A stretch of DNA of 64,000 nucleotides from Pirellula sp. (GTDB lineage Bacteria > Planctomycetota > Planctomycetia > Pirellulales > PNKZ01), in contig PNKZ01000023.1 in the NCBI GenBank assembly GCA_013822735.1, positions 1 to 64,000 on the forward strand, in the 5' to 3' direction. Shown in pieces: positions 42,430 through 51,695 of the stretch (the stretch's first letter is position 1; each line of letters begins with the position of its first letter). The notes under the pieces are model-generated. The model did no database searches. It was given only the letters and a program-made list of their open reading frames with translations, and was not told the origin of the DNA. The position numbers were made by a program, and so were the translations under genes.

Positions 42430-43866
42430 CTACGTCAAGATCGGATGAATCACTTCACCGGCGACGTCCGTCAGGCGGAAGTTGCGGCCGGCGAAATTGT
42501 ACGTCAGCTTCAAGTGATCGAGACCGAGCAGGTGGAGCACCGTCGCGTGCAGGTCGTGCATGTGCGTCTTGTTCTCGACCGCCATGTGACCAAACTCGTC
42601 CGTCGCTCCGTACGAGAAACCCGGCTTCACGCCTGCGCCGGCGAGCCACACGGTGAAGCCGTCCGGGTTGTGATCGCGGCCGGTGCCGTTCTTTTCGGCG
42701 AACGGATTGCGGCCAAATTCGCCCCCCCACCAGACGAGCGTATCTTCGAGCAAGCCGCGACGCTTTAAATCGGCCAAGAGTCCCGCGATCGGGCGGTCGA
42801 CCGCCTTAGCATGTTCGCCGTGCTTCGGCATGTTCGAATGTTGATCCCAGGCGGGGTTGTTCGAGTTGTCGCTATAGTTCACCTGGATATAGCGCACGCC
42901 GGACTCGGCCAACCGCCGAGCCATCAAGCATTGGCGGCCGTAGTTGTCGGTTTCCTTTTGGCCGATGCCGTAAAGGTCCAACGTTTCTTGCGACTCGGCG
43001 GCGAGGTCGAGAATGCCGGGCGCGAATTGCTGCATCCGATAGGCGAGCTCGTACGAATCGATCACGGCGTCGAGTTCGGTGTCGGCCGCGATGCCGCGCG
43101 CCGCGCGAGCGGAAATCTGCTCGCGATTGAGGGCTTGAACCAGATCGAGTTGCTCGCGCTCCTCCAGATCGTTGCGGCGTTCGTTGAGCAGGTAGCGAAT
43201 CTTCGCGTCTTTGGCCGGAATGCCCGGCTTCCCGATGGCCGTGCCTTGAAATACCGACGGCAAGAACGCATTACCGTAGTTGCGCGGACCGCCGTTTCCC
43301 ATGGATGGAGAAAGGGTCACGAAGCCGGGGAGGTTTTCGTTCTCGGTCCCCAGGCCGTACGTCACCCAAGAGCCGACCGACGGGCGAATTTGCGTCGTGC
43401 TGCCGGTGTGAAGAAATAGCGTCGACGGACCGTGCGCGACCCCTTCGGTGTGCATGCCGTGCAAGAAGCAGAGGTCGTCGACATGTTCGCACATTGCCGG
43501 GAAAAGTTCGGAAGCCCACTTGCCCGACTTGCCGTGCTGATTGAATTTCCAAAGCGACTTCATCACGCGCGCCGGCGCCCCCTTACCGTTGCGGGCAAGG
43601 TTACGGGCATCGTTGAATTCGCGCGACTTGCCGTCTTCCTTATCCAGCAACGGCTTGTGGTCGAAACTATCGACTTGGCTCACGCCGCCGGCCATGAATA
43701 AGAAGATCACACGTTTGGCTTTTGCCGGCAGGTGCGGGATCTTCGATGCGAGCGGGCTTGCGGCGATGCCGGGCTTGTTCAACAGCCCGGCCAAGGCGAG
43801 CGAGCCGAATCCGCAGGCGGTCGATTGCAACAAGCGACGACGTGAGAAGGAGGTTGGGTTCCACAT
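42430..43866 (-). CDS. Tat-exported DUF1501 protein
   Basis: A 478-residue protein with a Tat-like leader (SFSRRRLLQSTACGFGSLAL, residues 6-25). The DUF1501 domain starts at RVIFLFMAGGVSQVDSFDHKP and continues with CLMARRLAESGVRYIQV, VWWGGEFGRNPFAE and GTGRDHNPDGFTVWLAG, the family's metal-binding region. It is downstream of the DUF1549/DUF1553 gene by 6 bp, in the same operon. It is longer than the copy at 26707 and from a different branch. The reaction is unknown. Confidence 0.9.
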   Translation of the reverse strand: MWNPTSFSRRRLLQSTACGFGSLALAGLLNKPGIAASPLASKIPHLPAKAKRVIFLFMAGGVSQVDSFDHKPLLDKEDGKSREFNDARNLARNGKGAPARVMKSLWKFNQHGKSGKWASELFPAMCEHVDDLCFLHGMHTEGVAHGPSTLFLHTGSTTQIRPSVGSWVTYGLGTENENLPGFVTLSPSMGNGGPRNYGNAFLPSVFQGTAIGKPGIPAKDAKIRYLLNERRNDLEEREQLDLVQALNREQISARAARGIAADTELDAVIDSYELAYRMQQFAPGILDLAAESQETLDLYGIGQKETDNYGRQCLMARRLAESGVRYIQVNYSDNSNNPAWDQHSNMPKHGEHAKAVDRPIAGLLADLKRRGLLEDTLVWWGGEFGRNPFAEKNGTGRDHNPDGFTVWLAGAGVKPGFSYGATDEFGHMAVENKTHMHDLHATVLHLLGLDHLKLTYNFAGRNFRLTDVAGEVIHPILT

Positions 43867-43872
43867 CAGACC

Positions 43873-46872
43873 TTACTCCAGATAACGGAAATCGAGACAA
43901 CCGAAGAGGGCTTGGAATACGCGTTCCCAAGCAACCTGCCGGCCGTCCGACGACGAGGCTTCACTATTTTGATCGATACTTTTCGAATCACGGGCCAGCG
44001 CTGCGAGCACCGCCGACTTTTCACCGTCGGTCGGCTTACGCCCCAAGGCTTCGCGGAATGCCCGCTCGACGCGGGCTTCGTCGCTCGCTGCGGGCTCTTC
44101 GGCCAACAAACGAGCGCCGGCTGCGGCGGCCTGATCCATTACAAACGGACTGTTCAAAAGGTACAGCGCTTGCGGCGCCACGGTGCTTACGTTGCGTTTT
44201 CCGGCGACGGTGTTCGGGTCGGCGAAGTCGAACGCTTCAAACAGTTCCAACGTTCGATTGCGGAACGCCGGCGTGTAAACGCTGCGGCGCGTGTCCAAGA
44301 ACTCGTAGGTGTATTCCGTGGGCGTCACCGTGCCGACTCCCTTCAGAACACTGGGGTCGTTCACGCCGGGGCCTCCTGCTCGCAGGTCGAGCTTGCCGCT
44401 GACGGCCAGCATCGCATCGCGGAGCGCTTCGGCGTCGAGTCGGCGACGATTCATGCGCCACAACAACCGATTTTCCGGATCGGTTGCCGCGGCCTGCTTG
44501 TTGTCGGCAGTGCTCAGGCGGTAGGTCCGTGAGAGGACGATCTGACGGATTAATTTTTTGGTCGACCAACCGTTGTCCGTGAATTGCCGGGCGAGGTAGT
44601 CCAGAAGTTCAGGATGCGAAGGGGACTCCCCGGTGGTGCCGAAATTGTCGACCGTTCGCACGAGGCCCGCGCCGAACAGGTAGTACCAAACACGATTCAC
44701 ATAGACGCGCGAAGTGAGCGGGTTCTCTGCGTCGGCGATCCACGAAGCGAGCTCGCGTCGGCCGCTGCCGTCCGGCGGCATTTGAGGGGCCTTGCCGACC
44801 GTGGCCACTTGCAGCACGCCGCGCGGTACCGCTGCGCCGCGATTGTGGACGTTGCCGCGGATGCAAATTTTGCAGTCTTCAATGGTCTCGGCGTCGTCGA
44901 CCGCCATCGTCTTCGGCACGTCCGGCGCCGTCGCCGTGAGCGACTTCATCTCTCGTTCGAGTTTGACGACGGCCGCCGCCGCCTTCGCGGCTTCGTCGGA
45001 AACTGTATTGTCGACAGCCTGACCGGCTTTCGGTGCGTCGGCGTCGGCGACATCGGTCTTCACCGGCGCCGCGACTTCGTCCACAGGGACAAACTGCACG
45101 CAATCGACGGTCACGAAGCCTGCGGTACCCTCGTTGGAGATCATTACGAACCATTGGTTCGAAGGATCGAATCGGTACTTGCCTAGCGAGAGGAAGCGGC
45201 CGTCGATCGGCGGCTCCTCGCGCATGTTGACCTTTACGTCAATCTCGCCGTCCGCCGTCAGCAACGACACCGGCACCGACTCGGCACGATTTCCCAGCGA
45301 GACATAGCTCAAGCGGACGTCGTACAGGCCTGCCTTCTTGAATTCCGGTTGAAACGTCAGCGTCTTCTCACCTTTGCCGAGGTCGTCGTCGGTGAGGTAG
45401 CCTTCGCCGACGTATTGCTTGACGTGACGCGACGTACTCCAATCGCCAACGCGTTTGGCTTGCGTGTCGTCGATGACGATACCGGGCAGTTCCGAGGCGG
45501 CGATCGGACCGGACTTTAGGATTCCAGCCGGAGTCAGCTTTTTGGCGAGTTTCTTCGCGGCGGTCAGTTTGCCTTGGAGTTCGGCGACGGCGGCCTCGTG
45601 TTTTGCGACGGCCGCTTCCGTTTCCGGCGACATCGGCAGCGGACGCTCGGTCCATTTCGAAACATTCTCGTGGATCAGCATGTGCGTGCTGCGGAAAATG
45701 CCCGCCAGCGCATAGTAGTCGGCCGTCGGAATCGGGTCGAACTTGTGATCGTGGCATCGAGCACAGCTGATGGTCATGCCGAGCAGGCCCTTACCGACGG
45801 CGTCGATTTGCTCGTCGGCGACGTCCATTTCTAGAACGCGCTTGTCCTGCTCTTCGTAATTGTTGGCGCCTAGCAGCAGATACGACGTCGCGACTAGATG
45901 CTCCCGTTCGACTTCCGGAGTTTCATGGGTGAGTAAGTCGCCTGCAAGTTGTTCGGCGATTAATTGCTTGAACGGTTTGTCGGCGTTGAACGAATCGATA
46001 ACGTAGTCGCGATAGCGCCAGGCTTCTTTAAACACCATTGAACGGCCGCCGCCGCTGGATTCGGCGAAGCGGGCAACGTCGAGCCAATGGCGACCCCAGC
46101 GTTCGCCGAATTGCGGTGATGCAAGAAGTCGATCGACGACCGCGGCATAGGCATTTGGCGATTTGTCGGCCAAGAAGGCGTCTATTTCGGCCGGGCTCGG
46201 AGGTAGACCGATTAAGTCAAACGTCACGCGACGCAGCCATGTGCTGCGATCGGCATCGGCGACCGGCTTCAGCTTCTTCGCTTCCAATTTCGCGAGAATG
46301 AAGCGGTCGATGTCGGAGCTTGCCCATCGCTTGTCGGCAACCTTCGGCGGTTCGGGACGACCAATCGGCGTGAACGACCAGAACTTGCGGCCTGCTTCGA
46401 GGTCGATCCCTTTTTTGGCGATCGCCGTCGTGGCCGTGCGCGGATCGGGTGCTCCGATCTTCACCCAATGCTCAAAGTCTTTGATAACCTGAGCCGAGAG
46501 TTTGCCCGAAGGGGGCATTTCGAAGCCTTCAAACTTCAAGGCTTGAATCAACAGGCTTTCATCCGGCTTGCCCGGTTCGATGCTGGGGCCGGAATCGCCG
46601 CCGATGAGCACGCCTTGCTTGGTATCGAGCAGGAGTCCGCCCCGCAGGGCCTTGGCATCGGCCGAATGGCACGAGTAGCACTTCTCGGCGAGCACCGGAC
46701 GAATCTTGGCTTCGAAGAACTCGATGCCGTGCGCGTCGGACTTAGCGTCGGCTGCCGGCGAAGTCGCGTAGCTCGGGCTAACGCATAGCCCGATGACGCA
46801 ATAGGCCAGCACACCCGCGCAAGTGTGCGGAATCGACCGTTGGAAGGAACACAAAGCACGGAGCTTGAGCAT
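43873..46872 (-). CDS. Exported cytochrome c-like / DUF1549 / DUF1553 protein with CBM-like insert
   Basis: A 999-residue secreted protein with an N-terminal signal region (~1-36). The cytochrome domain has CYSCH at 65-69 and a likely distal Met119 in GFEMPPSG. DUF1549 follows (FILAKLEAKKLKPVADA, LRRVTFDLIGLPPSPAEID and ISCARCHDHKFDP, a second CxxCH). Between DUF1549 and DUF1553 is an insert (~480-640) with GLYDVRLSYVSLGNRAESVPV and GFVTVDCVQFVPVDE, typical of a golvesin/xanthan-lyase-like carbohydrate-binding domain. DUF1553 ends the protein. The start at 46872 is the best ATG; an in-frame extension upstream lacks signal features. It heads the operon with DUF1501. Confidence 0.88.
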   Translation of the reverse strand: MLKLRALCSFQRSIPHTCAGVLAYCVIGLCVSPSYATSPAADAKSDAHGIEFFEAKIRPVLAEKCYSCHSADAKALRGGLLLDTKQGVLIGGDSGPSIEPGKPDESLLIQALKFEGFEMPPSGKLSAQVIKDFEHWVKIGAPDPRTATTAIAKKGIDLEAGRKFWSFTPIGRPEPPKVADKRWASSDIDRFILAKLEAKKLKPVADADRSTWLRRVTFDLIGLPPSPAEIDAFLADKSPNAYAAVVDRLLASPQFGERWGRHWLDVARFAESSGGGRSMVFKEAWRYRDYVIDSFNADKPFKQLIAEQLAGDLLTHETPEVEREHLVATSYLLLGANNYEEQDKRVLEMDVADEQIDAVGKGLLGMTISCARCHDHKFDPIPTADYYALAGIFRSTHMLIHENVSKWTERPLPMSPETEAAVAKHEAAVAELQGKLTAAKKLAKKLTPAGILKSGPIAASELPGIVIDDTQAKRVGDWSTSRHVKQYVGEGYLTDDDLGKGEKTLTFQPEFKKAGLYDVRLSYVSLGNRAESVPVSLLTADGEIDVKVNMREEPPIDGRFLSLGKYRFDPSNQWFVMISNEGTAGFVTVDCVQFVPVDEVAAPVKTDVADADAPKAGQAVDNTVSDEAAKAAAAVVKLEREMKSLTATAPDVPKTMAVDDAETIEDCKICIRGNVHNRGAAVPRGVLQVATVGKAPQMPPDGSGRRELASWIADAENPLTSRVYVNRVWYYLFGAGLVRTVDNFGTTGESPSHPELLDYLARQFTDNGWSTKKLIRQIVLSRTYRLSTADNKQAAATDPENRLLWRMNRRRLDAEALRDAMLAVSGKLDLRAGGPGVNDPSVLKGVGTVTPTEYTYEFLDTRRSVYTPAFRNRTLELFEAFDFADPNTVAGKRNVSTVAPQALYLLNSPFVMDQAAAAGARLLAEEPAASDEARVERAFREALGRKPTDGEKSAVLAALARDSKSIDQNSEASSSDGRQVAWERVFQALFGCLDFRYLE

Positions 46873-47051
46873 CAGGCGCCGTCCGATAATAGGTGGGCTC
46901 GAATTGGTTGCCGGGAGGCAACCGGAGGCAGGGCTTTTATCATAGCCGATTGCCGCGATCGCCGAAAAGCGAATTTGGCGGAAAATCAATCGAGGAAACA
47001 GGTTCCCTCACAGATTCGCCAATTTGTCGCAGCCTCTGCGGCCGTGGGAAC
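46873..47051. other. Upstream region of the DUF1549/DUF1501 operon
   Basis: This contains no gene. On the minus strand TATGAT (46939-46944) is a good -10 lying about 65 bp before the operon start, but no convincing -35 pairs with it. GGTTGCC-gggaGGCAACC is a short hairpin at about 46904-46921. Confidence 0.35.
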
Positions 47052-47318
47052 TTAGACCCCCAGCGTCCGATACCGAAGAATCACGGCCACGATTGCGAAA
47101 TCGACGACCGCGGTACCTAACAGACCGATGATCGCCTGCGGTTCTCGGTATTTCTCGACGTAGAGATAAAGGCACAGGTTGGCGATGCCGAATAGCGTCC
47201 AAGTCAGCGCACTGGCCCCGTCGCTGCGCCCCGCCTGCCACAGGGTCCAAAGTTGCGTGATGGTCGCCGCCGGAAAAATAATCGAAGGAATGTAGCCAAG
47301 CGTCCGCGTCCACTGCAT
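47052..47318 (-). CDS. SemiSWEET/PQ-loop-like small transporter
   Basis: An 88-residue protein with three hydrophobic helices (~7-27, 36-55, 62-82), the size of bacterial SemiSWEET sugar transporters. The first helix contains FPAATITQLWTLWQ, similar to the PQ-loop signature, and the second has LTWTLFGIANLCLYLYV, with an Asn (in GIAN) at the conserved substrate-site position. SemiSWEETs form dimers that carry a small sugar across the membrane. It is not clearly in an operon with either neighbour. The match rests on pattern only, so other PQ-loop proteins are possible. Confidence 0.72.
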   Translation of the reverse strand: MQWTRTLGYIPSIIFPAATITQLWTLWQAGRSDGASALTWTLFGIANLCLYLYVEKYREPQAIIGLLGTAVVDFAIVAVILRYRTLGV

Positions 47319-47362
47319 GGTCGCCTCTTTCCGCCTTGAGGATGTCTATTGAGACGCCGGCC

Positions 47363-48634
47363 TTAGCCGATGAACGGACCCGCGTGCCGACTGTCGAGCT
47401 CTTTGCGGACGTCGGTCCCGGAGAGTTCGTGAGTCGTGAGCTTCCGTGCCACGGCCACGGCCGCGGCCGTACCGGCGGCTTCCCCCATCGCCATGGCCGT
47501 CACCGTTACACGAGTACTGCTCGCCGCTTCTTTCGAAGCCGAGTGGCATCGACCCGCCACGAGGAGATTCGTGACCTTCTGCGGCTGCAGCGAACGATAT
47601 GGAATGTCATACGGGCCGGGCTGAAAGCCATGGCCGACGTTGGCCGAACCGACCGTCACCGATTGCGGGTGCACGTCGAGGTACCAGCAACCGGTAGCAA
47701 TGGCATCGTCGAACTTGCGGTTGGAGCGAATGTCGTCTTCCGTCAGCACGTATTCGCCGACGAGTCGCCTCGTTTCGCGGATGCCGATGTAGGGCCCGGT
47801 CGAAATGAGATACGACTCCTCAAAACCGGGCACGTTCTTTTTCCACCGGCTGAACATGGTCCAGACGTCGGCACGGCCCTGCATTTCGGCACGGGTGAGA
47901 TCGTCGGCGTCGGTCGCATCGGCGACGACGCGGATTGCGTGTACATACGCCTCGTTCGGGGCGAAAATGTAGCTCAAACCAGGGCCGTAGTAGAGTTGCA
48001 ACTCTCCGGCGGCGTGGGCCTCGGCCAACTGCTTCGCACAATTCGGCTTCATTTCCAAGTTGCGTTGCACGTTACCGATGCGGAAGTGCATGGTAAGCGG
48101 CATCAGCGGATTGTTCTTCTCCGTCGGTGCTCCAGACCAAGCGGCGACGTCGCCGTCGCCCGTGCAATCGACTACTTCGCGAGGGCGAATGCGCATCAGG
48201 CCGCTCTTATTGGCCACGGCTACTTCCGAGATGCGGTCGCCCGAGGTCGTGACCTCGCACACGGTGCTGTGAAATAGAACTCGCAGCAGGTCTTTTTGGG
48301 CCGTGAGCTTGCGATCGGTCAGGAGTTTGAACTGTTCCGTATTGCGAATCACCGGATTGTGGGGACGGACTTCGGTGTCGCCCTGCCGGCAAACGCCCAT
48401 CTCGGAGAGCAGTTCCAACGGGATGCCGCGCACGAGGATGCGGTAGTCGCGCGGGATGGCGATGCCGTCGAAGAACGGGAGCCCGACGGTGGTAATAATC
48501 CCGCCGGCGAACCCGGCGCGTTCGACGAGGATCGTGCGAGCACCGGCCCGCGACGCCGCCAAGGCAGCTGCAACGCCGGCGCAACCCCCGCCGCAAACCA
48601 GCACGTCGGTCTCGATCGTATCGCGTGTCGCCAT
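47363..48634 (-). CDS. FAD-dependent oxidoreductase
   Basis: A 423-residue protein opening with an FAD-binding Rossmann motif, VLVCGGGCAGVAAALAASRAGARTILVERAG (motif GGGCAG, residues 15-20, and acidic residue at the second strand). The C-terminus has MAMGEAAGTAAAVAVARKL, the FAD-closing segment of this family (FAD_oxidored type). Such genes are common in planctomycetes and are annotated as FAD-dependent oxidoreductases acting on unknown substrates. There is no signal peptide. No obvious partner lies beside it. Confidence 0.88.
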   Translation of the reverse strand: MATRDTIETDVLVCGGGCAGVAAALAASRAGARTILVERAGFAGGIITTVGLPFFDGIAIPRDYRILVRGIPLELLSEMGVCRQGDTEVRPHNPVIRNTEQFKLLTDRKLTAQKDLLRVLFHSTVCEVTTSGDRISEVAVANKSGLMRIRPREVVDCTGDGDVAAWSGAPTEKNNPLMPLTMHFRIGNVQRNLEMKPNCAKQLAEAHAAGELQLYYGPGLSYIFAPNEAYVHAIRVVADATDADDLTRAEMQGRADVWTMFSRWKKNVPGFEESYLISTGPYIGIRETRRLVGEYVLTEDDIRSNRKFDDAIATGCWYLDVHPQSVTVGSANVGHGFQPGPYDIPYRSLQPQKVTNLLVAGRCHSASKEAASSTRVTVTAMAMGEAAGTAAAVAVARKLTTHELSGTDVRKELDSRHAGPFIG

Positions 48635-48715
48635 CGTTCATTGCTCCGCAGTATCAAGGGATTGCCGCGCCGGATCGATTTAAACGTTTCGTGGACGTGC
48701 TACGAGTAAGCGCGG

Positions 48716-49435
48716 CTATGTTTTCGACGCCGCCTTTTTTTCGGAACGCAATTGCAATACTTCGACAAACAGCGAGAACGCCATGGCGAAGTAAACGTAC
48801 CCCTTGGGAATTTTATAATGAAACCCCTCGGCCACGAGCAGGCCGCCGATCATCAATAAGAACGAAAGTGCGAGAATCTTAACGGCCGGGTTGGCTTCAA
48901 TGAACCGCACGATGGCGCCGGAAAAGGCCAGCATGACCACGACGGCAATCAGCACGGCCGTGACCATGACGGCAATCGAATCCGACATGCCGACCGCCGT
49001 AATCACGGAATCGAGCGAGAAGACGATGTCGACGGCGACGATCTGCAGAAGAACGGCCTGCAAGGAAACGACGCTTGCCTTGGACGTGCTGCCGGGGTTC
49101 TCTTGCTTCACGCGGTGGTGTATTTCGTAAGTTGCCTTGCCCAGCAAAAACAAGCCGCCGCCGATCATGACGAGGTCTTTACCCGAAATACCGTGCTTCC
49201 ACACCGAGAAAAGAGGTTGCGTAAGGTGCACGACCCAGCTGATGCCGAGCAATAAAACAATCCGGGAGACTACCGACAAAAGTATGCCGAGCCGACGCGC
49301 CCGGTCGCGATGCTCCGGCGGCAGCTTTCCGGCCAATATCGCGATGAAGACAATGTTGTCGATGCCGAGCACGACTTCGAGGCTGGCCAGCGTCGCCAGG
49401 GCGATGCCGTTCTCGACCGTGAGTAGTTCCGTCAA
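48716..49435 (-). CDS. TerC-family integral membrane protein
   Basis: A 239-residue membrane protein with seven or so helices. The TerC signatures are LEVVLGIDNIVFIA near residues 18-31 and VDIVFSLDSVITAVG near 134-148, where the acidic residues are thought to bind a metal ion. Members of the family act as manganese or calcium exporters or membrane-associated stress proteins, and some confer tellurite resistance. No metal riboswitch was seen upstream; only about 20 bp separate it from the phosphoesterase gene, so the two are probably co-transcribed. Confidence 0.93.
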   Translation of the reverse strand: MTELLTVENGIALATLASLEVVLGIDNIVFIAILAGKLPPEHRDRARRLGILLSVVSRIVLLLGISWVVHLTQPLFSVWKHGISGKDLVMIGGGLFLLGKATYEIHHRVKQENPGSTSKASVVSLQAVLLQIVAVDIVFSLDSVITAVGMSDSIAVMVTAVLIAVVVMLAFSGAIVRFIEANPAVKILALSFLLMIGGLLVAEGFHYKIPKGYVYFAMAFSLFVEVLQLRSEKKAASKT

Positions 49436-49454
49436 TTGAGAGATCCTTTAGCCG

Positions 49455-50399
49455 TTAGGTCTTCACGGCCTTCCAGCCGTATGCTTCGTAGCCGTATTCG
49501 AATTCATCGCCCGTTACGTCGATCACGCCATAGCCTTCAGGATGCTCGCCGATCGTCGGGCCTTTCCACCATTGGCCGCTCACGGCGCCCGACTGGATAT
49601 ACGAAATCCGGCCGTAGTCGATCCGCTCGCGCACATGCACGTGCCCTTGCAGCACGAGCCGGAGGTTCTTCTTGAGCAGACCCTTCCGCAACGTGTGGGC
49701 ATTGGCGACCATCGTCTTCTCGCCCGGGAGCTTATTGGGGCCTTGGGCCATCGTGATGTAGGCCGTGTAGAACGGAATGTGCGTTACAAACACGATCGGC
49801 GTCGTGGGCGCAACCTGATCTACGTCAGCCTGTAGCCACGCAATTTGCTCGTCGTCCAAAAGCCCCATGTAATCGGGCTTTCCCGGCTGTTGGCCGATCG
49901 AGTCGAGCAGTACGAAGTGCCAGCCTTGGAAGTCGAACGACGTGTAAACCTTGCCCCGGCCGGCACGTTCGGCAAAGAGCTTCTTGCCGTAGTCCATGTC
50001 GTCGGGCGTGACGAGCGCCTTGCTCGACCAGCCGACGATGTCGTGATTGCCGATCGTGTTGTAGACCGGCATCTCGAAGTCGCGGCAGCACTCTTCGTAC
50101 ATCTTCCAAAGCTTGAGCGTACGCGCCTTGTCGACCTCGAGCGCATCCATCAGCAAGTCGCCGCCGGTGATTACAAAGTCGGGGCGCGGCCGAAGTTCGT
50201 TCACGTGGGCAATGCATTGTCGGAAGCCGCGCTCGGCGTCGAGTTCCGGTTGCAGGTGAATGTCGGTGAGATGCGCGAAGCGAAATTTACGCGGCGTCGC
50301 TTCCTCGGCGGCAAGCAAACCGCTCGGTGCCGCAGCAATACTCGCCGTGGCGGCGGCGCCGAGTTTCAAAAAGTTGCGACGTGCTATCGGGTCGTTCAT
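49455..50399 (-). CDS. Tat-exported calcineurin-type metallophosphoesterase
   Basis: A 314-residue protein with a Tat leader (ARRNFLKLGAAATASIAAAP, residues 6-25). The metal-binding motifs of calcineurin-like phosphoesterases are complete: LTDIH (44-48), GGDLL (79-83), GNHD (117-120), VFVTHIPF and QGHVHVR. It would hydrolyse a phosphoester in the periplasm, but the substrate cannot be identified. The gene is followed by terC on the same strand and is divergent from the SDR gene. Confidence 0.9.
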   Translation of the reverse strand: MNDPIARRNFLKLGAAATASIAAAPSGLLAAEEATPRKFRFAHLTDIHLQPELDAERGFRQCIAHVNELRPRPDFVITGGDLLMDALEVDKARTLKLWKMYEECCRDFEMPVYNTIGNHDIVGWSSKALVTPDDMDYGKKLFAERAGRGKVYTSFDFQGWHFVLLDSIGQQPGKPDYMGLLDDEQIAWLQADVDQVAPTTPIVFVTHIPFYTAYITMAQGPNKLPGEKTMVANAHTLRKGLLKKNLRLVLQGHVHVRERIDYGRISYIQSGAVSGQWWKGPTIGEHPEGYGVIDVTGDEFEYGYEAYGWKAVKT

Positions 50400-50485
50400 G
50401 GAAACTCGCTCGGAAGAAAGCTATAACGGCGGCGCACGCGAAGAAACGATTATCAGCGGAGGCTTGCCGAAGGCAAGGAGTTTGC

Positions 50486-51169
50486 ATGGGTTTGCGCATT
50501 CTCGTCACCGGCGCCACGCGCGGGCTCGGCCGTGCGATGGCCGAAGGCTTCGCAGAGCTCGCGCATACGGTCGTCGGCTGCGGTCGCGATGCCGGGGGAG
50601 TTGCAGAGCTGGCAAAACAATTCGGTGCGCCGCATCGATTCGACGTCGTCGATGTCGCCGATGATGAGCAAGTTGCGCGCTGGGCGGACGGGGTCGGTGC
50701 AAGCTCGGAGCCGTTCGACATCCTCATCAACAACGCGGCGGTGATGAACGACACCAAGCCGCTCTGGGAGATTTCGGCCGCGGAAATGCAGAAGCTCGTC
50801 GACGTGAACATCGTCGGCACGGCGAACGTGATACGACACTTTCTCCCCGCGATGGTTGCGCGCCGTCACGGGGTCGTCGTCAACTTCAGCTCCGGTTGGG
50901 GACGTTCAACGTCGCCTGAAGTCGCTCCCTATTGCGCGACGAAATATGCAATTGAAGGGCTCACGCTGGCCCTGGCCCAAGAGCTGCCGAAAGGCATGGC
51001 CGCCGTTCCGCTGAATCCCGGCATCATCGACACCGACATGCTGCGCAGCTGCTGGGCCGATGAGGCCGGCCATTACCCCGGCCCGGCACGTTGGGCGGAG
51101 AAGGCCGTGCCGTTCATCTTGAGCTTCGGCGCGAAGCACAACGGCCAATCACTTACCGTGCCGATATGA
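50486..51169 (+). CDS. Short-chain dehydrogenase/reductase (SDR)
   Basis: A 227-residue cytoplasmic SDR. TGATRGLG (8-15) binds the dinucleotide, NNAA (82-85) is conserved, Ser135-136 and the Tyr149-x3-Lys153 pair (YCATK) form the active site, and NPGIIDTDM fits the C-terminal family region. The ATG at 50486 was chosen because AAGGAG lies 5 bases upstream; the frame continues open across the divergent promoter. The substrate, an alcohol or ketone, is unknown. Confidence 0.9.
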   Translation: MGLRILVTGATRGLGRAMAEGFAELAHTVVGCGRDAGGVAELAKQFGAPHRFDVVDVADDEQVARWADGVGASSEPFDILINNAAVMNDTKPLWEISAAEMQKLVDVNIVGTANVIRHFLPAMVARRHGVVVNFSSGWGRSTSPEVAPYCATKYAIEGLTLALAQELPKGMAAVPLNPGIIDTDMLRSCWADEAGHYPGPARWAEKAVPFILSFGAKHNGQSLTVPI

Positions 51170-51229
51170 CGGGCAGGCGCTAGGCGTCGGGCGTTAGACG
51201 CTAGCGAGGACGACGTTCTGGAAACGAAC

Positions 51230-51670
51230 ATGGCGACTTCGAACGACAACTTTCATCTCGAGCGTTTCGTCGCGGCTCAAAACCCCGTGTATGACGAAGT
51301 CGTCGCCGAGCTTCGTTCCGGACGAAAGACGTCGCATTGGATGTGGTTCGTCTTTCCACAAGTCGCCGGGCTCGGGCATAGCTCGATGGCGCAGCGCTAT
51401 GCGATCTCGTCGTTCGATGAGGCTCAGGCGTACTTCAGGCATCCGATTCTCAACGCCCGGCTGCTCGAATGCGTTGCGCTGGTCCACGCCGTCGAGCGGC
51501 GCTCGGCCGTGCAGATATTCGGATCCATCGATGCACAGAAACTTCGCTCCTGTCTCACGCTATTCGAACTTGCATCCGACGGCCACCCAGCCTTTGCTGC
51601 AGCGTTGGATAAGTATTATGAAGGCCATCGCGACGATGCGACGCTACGTCTCCTAAGCGAGCACCCCTGA
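51230..51670 (+). CDS. DUF1810 family protein
   Basis: A 146-residue protein matching DUF1810: LERFVAAQNPVYDEVVAELRSGRKTSHWMWFVFPQ near the start, AQRYAISSFDEAQAYFRHPIL, and FELASDGHPAFAAALDKYYEGHRD near the end. These proteins are widespread, small and soluble, without an assigned function. The gene has no signal peptide. It follows the SDR gene after 60 bp on the same strand and precedes the isomerase gene after 25 bp, so the three may share a transcript. Confidence 0.9.
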   Translation: MATSNDNFHLERFVAAQNPVYDEVVAELRSGRKTSHWMWFVFPQVAGLGHSSMAQRYAISSFDEAQAYFRHPILNARLLECVALVHAVERRSAVQIFGSIDAQKLRSCLTLFELASDGHPAFAAALDKYYEGHRDDATLRLLSEHP

Positions 51671-51695
51671 ACAACGGGAAGTAAGAATCCAAATC

